From: Sodiomyces alkalinus F11
Lineage: Eukaryota; Ascomycota; Sordariomycetes; Glomerellales; Plectosphaerellaceae
Assembly (NCBI RefSeq): GCF_003711515.1
Contig: NW_021167080.1
Location: 2,129,394 to 2,193,393 of the forward strand
Length of the DNA: 64,000 nucleotides
Reading direction: 5' to 3'
Below are positions 32,647 through 42,438 of this stretch, in pieces (the stretch's first letter is position 1; each line of letters starts with the position of its first letter). The position numbers and the translations under genes are program-made. The notes beneath the pieces are model-generated. The model saw only the letters and a program-made list of their open reading frames with translations, had not been told where the DNA came from and ran no database searches.

Positions 32647-34129
32647 ATGCTTCGCCCTGGCTTCTTCACAACACTCAGTGCTCCCTGGAGGGGGCTCCTC
32701 AGTTCACTTCTTAAGGGAAACGCCTCCCACCGATTCCATCCCACAATCGCCAATGACCTGACACCAGAGTCCGAGCAACTCGCCTCCGCGGTCAGGCCAG
32801 TGTGCGCCCACATGCTCGAGCAGTTGAAATACCCCGGAGCGCCCAAACTCGAGACAGCAGCCGTAGAGGCTCTGCTGAACTACATGCACAAGAGAGCCGT
32901 CGAGATCGGAGTGCCCCTGAACACGTCGATCTCGGGGAAAGGATTCCGCCTGGGCTACGCGGAAGGACTGGCACGTTCATAGAGAGGCCGCCCCACCTTG
33001 TCTTGTCGTTGTTGTTGTTTCCCGCCTCGGCGGGGGATACAAAACGAGAAAGAAAAAAAAAAAAAATTGAATGCATGAGGACTCTGTTTTTTGCTGACAC
33101 CCCAGAAACCAACAGCTGGCCCACCCCGGTCATCCCGTCGAGGTGCAGGGGTATGTGGGACTCTTCACTTGGCTCGTGGTCCAGTACGACGACATCGTCG
33201 GCCAGAGCAACGAGATGGTGGACGAGGCGCTGCACTTCCACCGACGCTTCTTCCGCGGCGAAGCCCAGCCCAACGACCTCCTCGAGGGCATCGCCGGCCT
33301 GCTCCGCGAGGCCTACGACCACTTCGACCCCGTCATGGCCAACCTGCTGCAGATCTCCGTCCTCAAGTTCCTGACGAGCAACCTGCTGGAACGACACGAC
33401 GGGTTTCAGCACATGGCCGCCACGCGCGCCGGCGAGAAGTTTCCCGACTTTTACAGAGACCTTTCCGGCATGAACGTCGCGTATGCCGTGTTCTGCTACC
33501 CCAAGGCCCTCTATCCTGACGTCAGCGCCTACCTGGAGGCCATACCCGACATGGCCCGGTTCATCGACATTTCCAACGACGTGTTATCGTGAGTTTTTTT
33601 CTTTCTTTTTTCTTCTTCTTTTTTTTCTTCTTTTTTTCTTTCTTTTTTTTTTGTCATAGATGCGACCCTACCCTACCTACCCTACACATCCCCCTCCCCC
33701 TCCCCCGCCCTTCTTACCGCCCCTTACCCCGTTGCCCCTTGTTTTCTTACACCCCGAATGCTACCTTACCATTTCCACTTTCCCCCCCTTCTTTTTCCTT
33801 TTCCTTTTCGCTAATGCCGAACCAGCTTTTACAAGGAGGAACTGGGCGGGGACACGAGGAATTACCTCCACAATCGCGCCACCGCCACGGGAAAGCCTAT
33901 TCTTACCGTCCTGGATGAGGTGAATCAGGAAGCGATCGACTCCGCAAGGCGAGTGGAGGCTATTCTCAAGGGGAGGGGCAAGTACGAACAGTCCTGGAAT
34001 GAGAGCGTAAGAGGGTATATGGCGATGCATACCACGAATACTCGCTATAAACTCAGGGATTTGGGTCTGGGCGAGGAGCATCCTCTGGCACCTTTTGAGG
34101 AGAAGATTGGCGAGATGATTAACAAATGA
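32647..34129 (+). CDS. Tri5-type sesquiterpene cyclase (trichodiene synthase family)
   Basis: Class I terpene cyclase of the trichodiene/longiborneol synthase type. Three exons proposed: 32647-32970, 33116-33588 and 33826-34129, product 366 aa (family about 370-390). Exon 2 has FTWLVVQYDDIVGQ (D133, D134), the metal-binding Asp motif, but without the third acidic residue of DDxxD/E. Exons 2 and 3 join at NDVLSFYKEE, an exact NSE triad (N262, S266, E270). TNTRY near the C-terminus is the conserved Arg-Tyr pair. Intron 2 (GTGAGT…GCTAAT…CCAG, 237 nt, pyrimidine-rich) is clear. Intron 1 is not: its only nearby GT donor (32975) gives the wrong phase, whereas a GC donor at 32971 with branch GCTGAC and acceptor AACAG at 33115 keeps frame. 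Otherwise exon 1 carries a frameshift. No P450 or transporter lies alongside, so the product cannot be inferred. Confidence 0.85.
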
Positions 34130-34820
34130 TTTTCCTTTTTTTTTTTTTTTTTTTTTTCGGGCGGGGGTGTCTTTTCTTTTTCTTTTTCTTTTTCTTTTCT
34201 TTTTCTTTTCCTTTTCTTTTTCTTTTCCTTTTCTTTTCTTTTTCCTTGTTTTCCTTGTTTTGTTTTCCAAGGTTGGAGGCATGGCATCGTACGATTCATA
34301 CGGCAGGACTTTTGGGCTTACTCATTTTCTCATTTCTCATTTCTTTTTCCTCTTTTCCTTGATTTTCCCACGAGGTGGTTTACTTATTGCAGTATATGAA
34401 ATATACCCATGACGGCCTTTTTTCCAATCTACACTAGTTTCAGAAATGCACCGCGGATGTACGTAAATCTGCTCTGGCTTCCAGGCGATGCTGAACGTTG
34501 CCTCGACAAAAATACGAAATGGACTGTCACTGCCGTTGATTAAAGTAGGCGTTTCTCGAGGTCGCGATGCATTGTCGTCTGGCAAACAGCAGAGCCGCTA
34601 GCTTTAGTTGGAACGTGGGAACCGCTCGGTTGGGATTGAAGAACAATGGCCGGAAGAACAAAGAAAAAGGGGAAGCTGATGGAACGCGCCTCCCCCCCCC
34701 CTCTTTCCCCAAAATAAGCTATGTAACCACATCCCCCGCATCACCCATTGTAAAGGGACCCAATGAGAAAAGCTTTTCCATTCGATTTCGATGGCAACAG
34801 AGCAAACTGCATCTCGCCAT

Positions 34821-34870
34821 CTCTGCACCTCTGCACCTCTGCGCCTCTGCACCTCTGCATCTCCGCATCT
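34821..34870. repeat. 9-bp tandem repeat (CTCTGCACC)
   Basis: About five units with single-base variants (CTCTGCGCC, CTCTGCATC), in intergenic DNA between the cyclase and kinase-like genes. Confidence 0.88.
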
Positions 34871-35481
34871 TATCTCAATTTCTGCCACCCGATTTGAGAC
34901 AGGGCGCGGAGTCATGGGCCTATGGTCCAAGAATGATTCAAGAACGTCGCCCGATTATTTGACCTGCATTCCAAAGGGAACAGATGTTCTCATGATCAAG
35001 GTTGCGCGACCTTTTGTCGGATGATTTACCTTAGGTAGCTTATTAATAAATTTGCGGGATATACGGTGGCGGTCGCGATTGCGGTCGCGTGCGTCAGGCC
35101 CAGGAAGAAGGTAGAGTAGAAGGTCGTCCGTGTGACCCACCGCACCACCCGAGTCAGAAATAACAAGTAATAATTACACGTACTTCGTACATAGCATTCC
35201 GTAGCAGCCTGGAGAACCCATGCAGCTAGCTGAATAGCCTCTTGGCAGAGGGGTTGGGCTAATATGTGTAGAGATTACAACGTACAGTACAAAGAAAGTA
35301 CCTATGTAACGCCTTCGAAATACGTTGTGCTCTGTAGATCCCTTACCGTACAGTATGCATGGAACATCTCGGTCCTTCTTACCTTATCCAGTTCCTGCTG
35401 TCGACGGGTAAGGTAACATTGAGGCATTGTCTTCGTGACCGGAAGGGACCGGACCTTGGGTCGTATTCTTCATGTCAAAGA

Positions 35482-35536
35482 TGCTCGACACTCCACGCTC
35501 GATGCTCGACGCTCGACGCTTGACGCTCGACGCTCG
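35482..35536. repeat. GCTCGAC-type tandem repeat
   Basis: Six to seven 8-9 bp units of ATGCTCGAC/GCTCGAC with small variants, intergenic. Confidence 0.85.
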
Positions 35537-36188
35537 TCATGTCCAAGGTACAAGGGTGCATTGGAAGGGGTGTCCACCTTGCACATGATACATAAGGAGG
35601 TACCTTATATTGTAATTAATATTTTGCCAAGATGGTCTGAGGAAGGTTCCCGTAATTAGGTAATTACTTTTTGCCGCTAAGAGCGGTTGCTGTATCTCTA
35701 CCTTATCTAACAAAAAGTAAAGAGAATGAAAAATAACATAAGAACAGAAAAAGAAGAAAAAAAGGAAAGAAGAAAAAGAAAGAAATAAAAAAGCCATTCG
35801 ACTATTTCGTCATGTATTTTATTACCACCTCAATTAAGAAAATGGCAAGTCGGTGGTGATTGCGGAGAAAATAAGCTTAGATCTTGACTTTGACCGTTGG
35901 TTGGTAACCATGGGCTGAGCTTGGGAATCCACCAGCCACAATTTAGCCCCAGTTTAGCCACATATATCCAAGCCACAAGCGGGGTTGTGGTGCGGTGCGT
36001 GGCAGCAGTGGTGGTCTGAGCTTGCTCAGACGAGGCTGGAGCGGAGCGTTCCTGCTGCCAACTTCCCCCCTCTATCAAATATCGTACCTTGGTCAAAGAA
36101 TCCAGTACCTTGATTTACAATATTCCGAAACTCCTGTTCTATACATTTCCGACTCACACAACACACTCGAGTCAACCTTCCCTTCAGC

Positions 36189-37478
36189 ATGGTTAAGCGA
36201 TTGCTCCCGCGAGCCATAAGGAAACGCCTGAGTGGGAGCCGCAAGACCGATCGCCGCCTTTCGCTCCCCGACTCGAGCACCACCAGCCTCGATCCCTCGT
36301 CGCCCGGCTCGCAACCGCAAACCCCGACACTGCCCTTTGGGTCCGTTAGTACCATCAGTACCGGCAATCCAAGCCAATCGAGCGTCTTCTCCACCTCCAA
36401 CGACGCCGATGCCTCCGACGAGTCCATCGAGCCCAACCGGCTCTGGGCTGACCCCGTCGTCGAGGTCTACGGCAACATCGTCACCCCGGGCGGCCGCGGC
36501 TGCTCCATCCAGACCTACGACGTGGCCAACCGCCGCTGGTACCGCCTCGACCTCGACTGCACCGTGATGGGCGACGAATGGATCGCCCGCCTGGTCGAGA
36601 AGCACATCCGAGCCTACTACAACCGCACCCGCTCCCTCCCGCCCTGGAACACCATCCGCACCACCGCCCGCGGCAGCCCCGTCGTCTACAGCACCCAGCC
36701 CTACGCCAGCGTCGCCCACCCGCTCACCCGCACCCTCCACTACGGCCAGGAGCCGGGCGACCGCTTCCGCACCGTCCCCTGGTCCGACGTCGTCGAGAAG
36801 CGCCACCTCAGCCGGGGCACCGACTCGTGCCGCTGGGACAACAAGAACTGCGTCTTCAAGCGGATCGAGTTCGACTCGGACGCCGCCATCATCCAGCGCG
36901 CCATCCGGGTCCGCGAGGACCTCGTTGCCCGCCTCGAGGCCGACCCGGACCCCAAGAACCCCAACGCCCCGACCGACATCTTCGCCGAGATGGAGCGCCG
37001 CCTCCACGTCGTCCCCATCCTGGCCGTCGTCGTCCGCGACGAGGCCACCCCGGGCCCCTGGCTCCCCGGCTCCGTCGCCGGCGTGCTCATGCCCAACGCC
37101 GGCATCAGCCTCGACCGCCTCGCCGACCGGGGCCCCCTCCCCGTCACCGAGGCCCAGCTGCGCGACCTCACCCGCGGCGTCCGGGAGCTGCACAACCTGG
37201 GCGTCATGCACGGCGACATCTGCGACTGGAACGTCACCATCCAGACCCCGCTGGGCGGCGTGGCCGCCTACTCGCGCGGCCGCCTGCTGCTCGTCGACCT
37301 CGGCAACGTGGCGCCCGAGTACGAGGGGGACGCGAAGATCCTGGGCCGCCTCATCTCGTGGGTCCTCGCGCACTCGCAGATTCGGGACCGCGAGTCGCAG
37401 GCTCGTCTCGAGGAGGCGGCTCGTATCCTCCGGGAGGACGGGGACCTGGATCGCGCCCTGGGGGCCATGGCGGCCTAG
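36189..37478 (+). CDS. Protein-kinase-like protein, unassigned family
   Basis: Single exon, 429 aa, strongly GC-rich codons. A basic, Ser/Thr-rich N-terminus (about 1-85) precedes a globular half. The C-terminal part has kinase-like landmarks: a possible Lys at 224 (VFKRIEF), LRDLTRGVRELHNLGVMHGDICDWN with the catalytic-loop HGD (H341-G-D343) and Asn348 five residues after Asp343 (HxDxxxxN spacing), and VDLGN (D370) in place of DFG. The HGD/DLG pair is typical of aminoglycoside phosphotransferase-like and other atypical fungal kinases, not of HRD kinases. No Gly-rich loop is obvious. Whether it is an active kinase cannot be told from sequence. The shadow frame on the other strand is as long (36093-37373) but is Gly/Val/Asp-rich with no conserved block. 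Confidence 0.7.
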   Translation: MVKRLLPRAIRKRLSGSRKTDRRLSLPDSSTTSLDPSSPGSQPQTPTLPFGSVSTISTGNPSQSSVFSTSNDADASDESIEPNRLWADPVVEVYGNIVTPGGRGCSIQTYDVANRRWYRLDLDCTVMGDEWIARLVEKHIRAYYNRTRSLPPWNTIRTTARGSPVVYSTQPYASVAHPLTRTLHYGQEPGDRFRTVPWSDVVEKRHLSRGTDSCRWDNKNCVFKRIEFDSDAAIIQRAIRVREDLVARLEADPDPKNPNAPTDIFAEMERRLHVVPILAVVVRDEATPGPWLPGSVAGVLMPNAGISLDRLADRGPLPVTEAQLRDLTRGVRELHNLGVMHGDICDWNVTIQTPLGGVAAYSRGRLLLVDLGNVAPEYEGDAKILGRLISWVLAHSQIRDRESQARLEEAARILREDGDLDRALGAMAA

Positions 37479-38501
37479 GCGTGAGGAGGAGGAGAAAGAT
37501 TTATACTTTCGGAGCCTGAATGGGACAAGAGAAACGGGGGGACTTTTGTGAAGGCTCGATGAGCGGATACGACGGAAGGCTTCGGGAGCCGAGGTCTTGG
37601 CTGTCGAGTGAGCGTGGAGTTTGACGGAGTTTTGACGGTGCCCATTTCAACGCCATTTCAACGCCATTTCGACGCCCGGGGATTTTCGTCATGCGATGGA
37701 TGAGCAACAAACCAACTCTATTAACGAATTACGACAACGCCGATACATCACCGAGGCTGAATGGCATCACAAACGCATTAGCTTGTTTGCATTTGGATTT
37801 TAGAGCCCTCTCTGACGACGTGGCAGCTGGACCACATTGTTGAACCGAGAAAGCCTGGACGTATCAAAATACCAAATCTTTGCATTTGCGGCGTCTCGAC
37901 CGTCTCTTTTACGGCGCCACTCGCCTACCCCTCGGAACCTACTGTACGTACTGTGCCCACTCCGTAAGGTATGGCATGATATTGGCCATCGTAAGGTTAA
38001 ACTCTGTCGACGAACTCTGAGAACGTCTTCAACCAATGGGTAAAGTAATGTGAGGTCTCTGCGAGATTCCAGAGGCCTATATAGGCAGGGCCCCCTTCCC
38101 AAGGAAGAGGAACTGGAACTCAACCCTTCGACCCTTCGACCCTTCGACTCTTCAACTTTTCTTCTTTTCTTCTTTTCTTTCCCCTCCAGATCTAGTTCTC
38201 GCGGACTTGATCGCTCACTCTCGCCAGTCAACGTACTGTCTTTGGATACGACGAATAATGCAGTAGTACACTACTCGCTTCTTACTGTCCTCCCCCTCCC
38301 CCCCCCTTCCTTTTCTCCCTCTTCTCCCTCCTCTTCTTCTTGTTGCTATTGCTGTTGCTGTTGCTGTCATTCTTCCCTCTTTATTATTCTTGATATTATT
38401 ACGCATATTATTTCCTTCACTTCGCTTTTAAACACCCCACTTTCCAGAGGTGGACATATCTTCCGTTTCGGCCCCCTGTTCTTCGCATACGGATCAGCAA
38501 C
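37479..38501. other. Intergenic / promoter of the poly-Pro gene
   Basis: No gene seen. Contains a palindromic TATA-like GCCTATATAGGC at 38075-38086, a CCCTTCGA tandem at 38122-38155 and a CTTCTT/TGCTGT-rich pyrimidine stretch at 38280-38370, a common layout for fungal promoters and leaders upstream of an ATG at 38502. Confidence 0.5.
38075..38086 (+). promoter_or_regulatory. Palindromic TATA-like element
   Basis: GCCTATATAGGC, fully self-complementary, about 416 bases before the ATG of the poly-Pro gene and followed by long pyrimidine tracts. Distance suggests a long leader or a leader intron; function not shown. Confidence 0.35.
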
Positions 38502-39849
38502 ATGGCATACTTTAACGCCATCGCCATCGCCACCGCACACGAGACCCAGATCCGCCAGTACATAGAGGCGCTAAAGGATGTGGTTTTCGAGTGTCTCGCC
38601 CCCGACTGGCTCTTCCAAATGAAGGGATACGACGCGCGGCAGTTCATGGAAAGGTTCCAAAACGAACTCGAGCTTGTCAGGACCGCCCAGGCCTTGTACG
38701 AGAAAGGAAGCCGCAGGACGAGTTCCATCATCGCGACCCTGGATCGCGAGGGCCGATTCGCCACCCTCGGGGAAGGCATTGTCCCGCCCGTGTTTCCCCG
38801 TACGCCGCCTGCGCCGTTCGCGCCTTTCACCGTCGTCCGTCGTCGCCGTGTGCCGCCCCCGGATTCGGACGAGGTACCTCCCATGCCTCCTCATCCTCCT
38901 CCTCCTCCTCCTCCTCCTCCTCCTCCTCCTCCTCCTCCTCCTCCTCCTCCTCCTCCTCCTCCTCCTCCTCCTCCCCCTCCCCCCCTGGATACCGTCGTCG
39001 GCCCAGCCAACCCCCTTACCCGCTTCCTGAGTCGCGACGGCGAGACCTACGCCCACATCATGACCAGGTCCTTCGAGGCGCTGAGTTGCGCCAACCGGCT
39101 CGAGACCGTGGACCACCTTCTCCAGCTGGCGGTCCTGATCGCCTGGCTTGTGCTTCGGGCCGAGCACCTGAAGTATCGGATACAGACAGGTACACTGCCA
39201 CCGCCGACGCCCGGTGGCCAGGGCGACCCTCTTTCGGGCGACGGGCGGGCTCTGGGGGACGACGCGATTAGGGTCGGGCGGCAGGCTGTGGAGGCAGGCA
39301 TTCGTCACTGGCCTGAGATCTAGGGACGTCGACGTGATTGAGGATGCCAGGGGCATGCTGCAGGAAGCGTACGACGAGGTTGAGTTTGAATGGCGCCGTG
39401 TTATGCAGGAATCCGTCGTTGATTTGGTGGCCGACGACGAGGACGATGAGGACGACGGAGCATACGGAGGGGACGACGAAGAGGAAGCCGAAGCCGAAGC
39501 CGAAGACGGCCTGGGACAATCACTGTGGGCACAAGAACCGTCGCAAGAGGATAGTGTACCATGGCTTGAGATGGTGGAGCAAACACGCGTATTTCAGCTT
39601 CGGAGGCCCTTCACTCTTCAGACTGTTATTGGGCATCCGCGAGAAAGCGAGAGGAAGAGGGAAGGAGACGACGATAAGGAGAATGTGGCGCCTCCTGAAT
39701 CGAGGGTGCCAGGACATCCGATACTACCAAGCATGGTTTCGACAAGCGACACACGCCGCCAGGACTTGCTAGATATAACGAACGAGGAAGGAGAAAACCC
39801 GGCGGGACGAAATATTGCATATCTGGGATATACTACAGGTCCTGGATGA
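38502..39849 (+). CDS. Hypothetical protein with poly-Pro tract and acidic C-terminus
   Basis: I do not recognise the family. Two exons fit best: 38502-39189 and 39272-39849, with an 82-nt GC-rich intron (donor GTACAC, acceptor GATTAG) in phase 1. That acceptor is the only one nearby that links the two open frames. Product 421 aa. Residues 1-100 look helical (IRQYIEALKDVVFECLAPDW). A (CCT)n tract at 38893-38975 gives about 28 consecutive Pro. A second helical block follows (LETVDHLLQLAVLIAWLVLRAEH), then in exon 2 EDARGMLQEAYDEVEFEWRRVM and an acidic run (ADDEDDEDDGAYGGDDEEEAEAEAED). Near the C-terminus are a KEN motif (DDDKENVAPP) and RRQDLLDITN, which could be APC/C degrons, but short motifs like these occur by chance. 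Without the intron, the first frame stops at 39323. Confidence 0.62.
38893..38975. repeat. (CCT)n microsatellite encoding poly-Pro
   Basis: About 27 uninterrupted CCT codons in the + strand gene. Other frames and the opposite strand read poly-Leu, poly-Ser or poly-Arg. Likely length-variable between strains. Confidence 0.93.
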
Positions 39850-40500
39850 TCGCGCGTACCTTATAAGAAGAGATGGCCATTGTGACGAATGAGCGGTCAT
39901 ATTTTGTCCGGAGGTTGATGTCTGAATACCGTTTCTGTGGGTTCTCATTTGTCAATGGGACCCGGATATGAATGCATCTTATGATACTTGAGAGCATTTT
40001 AGGGAATATACATGTAAGGATCGAGGCGAAGATGGTGATGATACAATGCGAGTGAACACTGTGAATAAGGTACCCCAGAGTACGAGCTTACGTACCTAGG
40101 TAGTATTGGTACCTTGGCTTCTTTGTCGTAGGGAGAAAAGAGTGGGTCAAGCTCTCTGGACCCCTGAAGCCCCTCACTAAACCGTTTTGGGGCTAGCGTA
40201 TGAACCCCGCCATCGCCGTGTATTTTCTCTCCTTCCCCTATCCGTATGCCTACCCAATCTCCTGCTTCTTTTTCCTCCTCGAAGCTCTCACCACGACAAA
40301 GGGAAAACAAAACCCAGGGTTATCAACCTGTGATTCAATCTTGGGCAATTCCAGAAACCCCAGATATACGCCCTCTTCTTCTTACTTCCAGTACTGCTCT
40401 ACCTCGGCTTGAGCTCCCCCCACGCATCCCTCGAACAGCAATCCCTGCCTGACTGACCTTGACCGCCTCATCCACCCACCCCCCCCAAACAACACCAACA
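39850..40500. other. Intergenic / ERG19 promoter
   Basis: No gene seen. GTAC motifs TAAGGTACC, TACGTACCTAGGTA and GGTACCTT cluster within 40065-40117. A pyrimidine-rich leader with CACCCACCCCCCCC lies just before the ERG19 ATG. Confidence 0.55.
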
Positions 40501-41780
40501 ATGGCGGACAAGACCATCTATCGGGCCAGCACAACCGCCCCGGTCAACATTGCTGTGGTCAAGTATGCGTTGCCTTCTCTACTTTCCGAGCCCGGGTTGA
40601 TCCATTCTCGATCTTTCGTTGGTCTATCGTCACAGTATGCCCTTTCGCTGACCTCTATCCCTGCAGATACTGGGGCAAACGGGATGCCCAGCTCAACCTC
40701 CCCACCAACAGCTCCCTCTCTGTCACCCTCTCCCAATCCGACCTCCGCACCCATACCACCGCTTCCTGCTCCGCCTCCTACCCGGAAGGCGACTCGCTGC
40801 TCCTCAATGGCGAGCCTTCCGACGTGACCGGCCACCGCACCCAGTCCTGCTTCCGCGAGCTGCGCGCCCGCCGCGCCGCCCTGGAAGCCGCCGACCCTTC
40901 CCTCCCGAAGCTCTCCACCCTGCCCCTCCGCCTCGTCTCCGAGAACAACTTCCCCACCGCCGCCGGCCTGGCCTCGTCCGCCGCGGGCTTCGCCGCCTTC
41001 GTCCGCGCCATCGCCAACCTCTACGCGCTCCCCGACTCGCCCGCCCAGCTGTCCCTCATCGCCCGCCAGGGCTCCGGCTCCGCCTGCCGCTCCCTCTTCG
41101 GCGGCTACGTCGCCTGGCGCATGGGGTCCCGCCCCGACGGCTCCGACTCGCTGGCCGACCAGGTCGCCGAGGCCTCCCACTGGCCCGACATGCGGGCGCT
41201 CATCCTCGTCGTCAGCGCCGCGAAGAAGGGCGTCGCCTCCACCTCGGGCATGCAGCGCACCGTCGCCACCTCGGGCCTCTTCCAGCGCCGCATCGACGAC
41301 GTCGTGCCCCGCCACATGGACGCCATGGAGGAGGCCATCCGCGACCGCGACTTCGCCGCCTTCGCCGAGGTCACCATGCGCGACTCCAACTCCTTCCACG
41401 CCACCTGCCTGGACACCTACCCGCCCATCTTCTACCTGAACGACGTCTCGCGCGCGGCCATCGGGGCCGTCGAGGCCGTCAACGAGGCCGCGGGCCGGAC
41501 CGTCGCCGCCTACACCTTCGATGCCGGCCCCAACGCCGTCGTGTACTACCTGCAGCAGGACGAGGAGATGGTCGTGGGCACCTTCTCGGCCCTGCTGGGC
41601 GACGTGACCGGTTGGAAGGACGGCGTGCAGAGCTACAAGTCGCCCGTCGTCCTCGTCGAGCGTCTTTCTGAGGTTATCAAGACCGGCGTGGCCCGGGTCA
41701 TCATGACCGGAGTCGGAGAGGGTCCCGTCAAGACGGACGAACACCTGGTCGGCGAGGATGGGCAGCCGATTGTGCGGTAG
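40501..41780 (+). CDS. ERG19: Diphosphomevalonate decarboxylase
   Basis: Last step of the mevalonate pathway: ATP-dependent decarboxylation of mevalonate 5-diphosphate to isopentenyl diphosphate, feeding sterols, prenylation and terpenes. Two exons, 40501-40562 and 40667-41780. The 104-nt intron has donor GTATGC, branch GCTGAC and acceptor CTGCAG, and splicing restores the conserved NIAVVKYWGKRD block at about 16-27. Product 391 aa, the usual length. Other visible signatures: LPTNSSLSVTL, the GHMP-kinase ATP loop FPTAAGLASSAAG, GSGSACRSLFGGYV.W, and AYTFDAGPNAV near the C-terminus. Start supported by the tight N-terminal match (T.TAPVNIA). It supplies precursor for the terpene cyclase 6 kb upstream, but as an essential single-copy gene it gives no evidence of a cluster. 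Confidence 0.97.
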
Positions 41781-42438
41781 TTAAGGCGTAGTAGGGATAA
41801 AAGTGTGGTTTCATGATAAACTCATGGTAAGCAGGAGGGATCTGCTTGCGGGTTTACACATATACATTACGTAGCAAGAATGTCTGGCTTTCTTCTTCTT
41901 TTTTTCTTCTTTTCTTTTCTTTTTCTTAATCGCATTTTTGCAAGCATATTCGTGATTGTTCCGATGGTTGAGTGGAGAGATGTCTTCTTTACTTTCAGTC
42001 CACAATACGATCATCGTCATCGTCAACGTGGTGGAACCCAAAGTCCAGAGTACTTCACTCTTGCCAGAGTGACATATTCATTTGGGTCTCTTCTCCATGT
42101 TTGTCCGTACTTTAGGTATTCCTTGCCTTTTCTTTTTAATGGCCTTAATCCAGGCGCATAATGCATTCTCCCCTTCCCCCCTCACAGACGCCATGTCCTC
42201 TGGATGCGCCGATCCTTGAGGGATGGTGATTCAATTGTGCCATCTTCCCCCACGAGTCACGTCACTCCCCGTTCTCAGGTGCTTTTCAACTGCCGCACCT
42301 CTCAATTGCACCAATTCCCCCCCGACCGAGAATGCTGTGACAAGGCTTGTGATTCTAACGTGGTCCGTCCCGTCAATTCATCGCATTTATTCCGTACACC
42401 TATCCCGTACAGTCGAAAAGCAGGAACCCTTCGCCACG
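41781..42438. other. Intergenic / transporter promoter
   Basis: 3' flank of ERG19 and 5' flank of the transporter gene. TTCTTTTTC-rich stretch near 41890-41930. No gene seen. Confidence 0.55.

Larger units (their letters stand above)
34130..36188. other. Intergenic, pyrimidine runs and minisatellites, no gene seen
   Basis: Directly after the cyclase stop lie a T22 run (34136-34157) and CTTTT/TTTTC repeats to about 34250. A 9-bp CTCTGCACC tandem is at 34821-34870 and a GCTCGAC tandem at 35482-35536. GTAC motifs (TACCTTAGGTA near 35027, ACGTACTTCGTAC near 35178) occur in the middle. The right part should be promoter of the kinase-like gene. Open stretches are short, with no domains. Confidence 0.55.

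Noticed and set aside
32975..33115. Standard GT donor at 32975 for cyclase intron 1
   Set aside because: Leaves exon 1 in phase 1 while the usable acceptors require phase 0 or 2; the GC donor at 32971 fits the frame.
36093..37373. Long minus-strand open frame (426 codons) opposite the kinase-like gene
   Set aside because: Gly/Val/Asp/Ala-rich composition produced by GC-rich codons read in antisense; no domain.
36578..37519. Second + strand frame (313 codons) rich in Pro, Arg and His
   Set aside because: Shadow frame of the kinase-like gene; composition typical of out-of-phase GC3-rich codons.
38571..39356. Minus-strand frame with poly-Arg
   Set aside because: Reverse reading of the (CCT)n tract; no conserved sequence outside it.
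40518..41744. Minus-strand open frame (408 codons) opposite ERG19
   Set aside because: Gly/Val/Asp-rich shadow; ERG19 on the other strand is certain.
32647..41780. Terpene biosynthetic cluster containing the cyclase and ERG19
   Set aside because: The genes between are a kinase-like protein and an unknown protein, no P450, transporter or regulator; ERG19 is a single-copy essential gene, so proximity is not evidence of a cluster.
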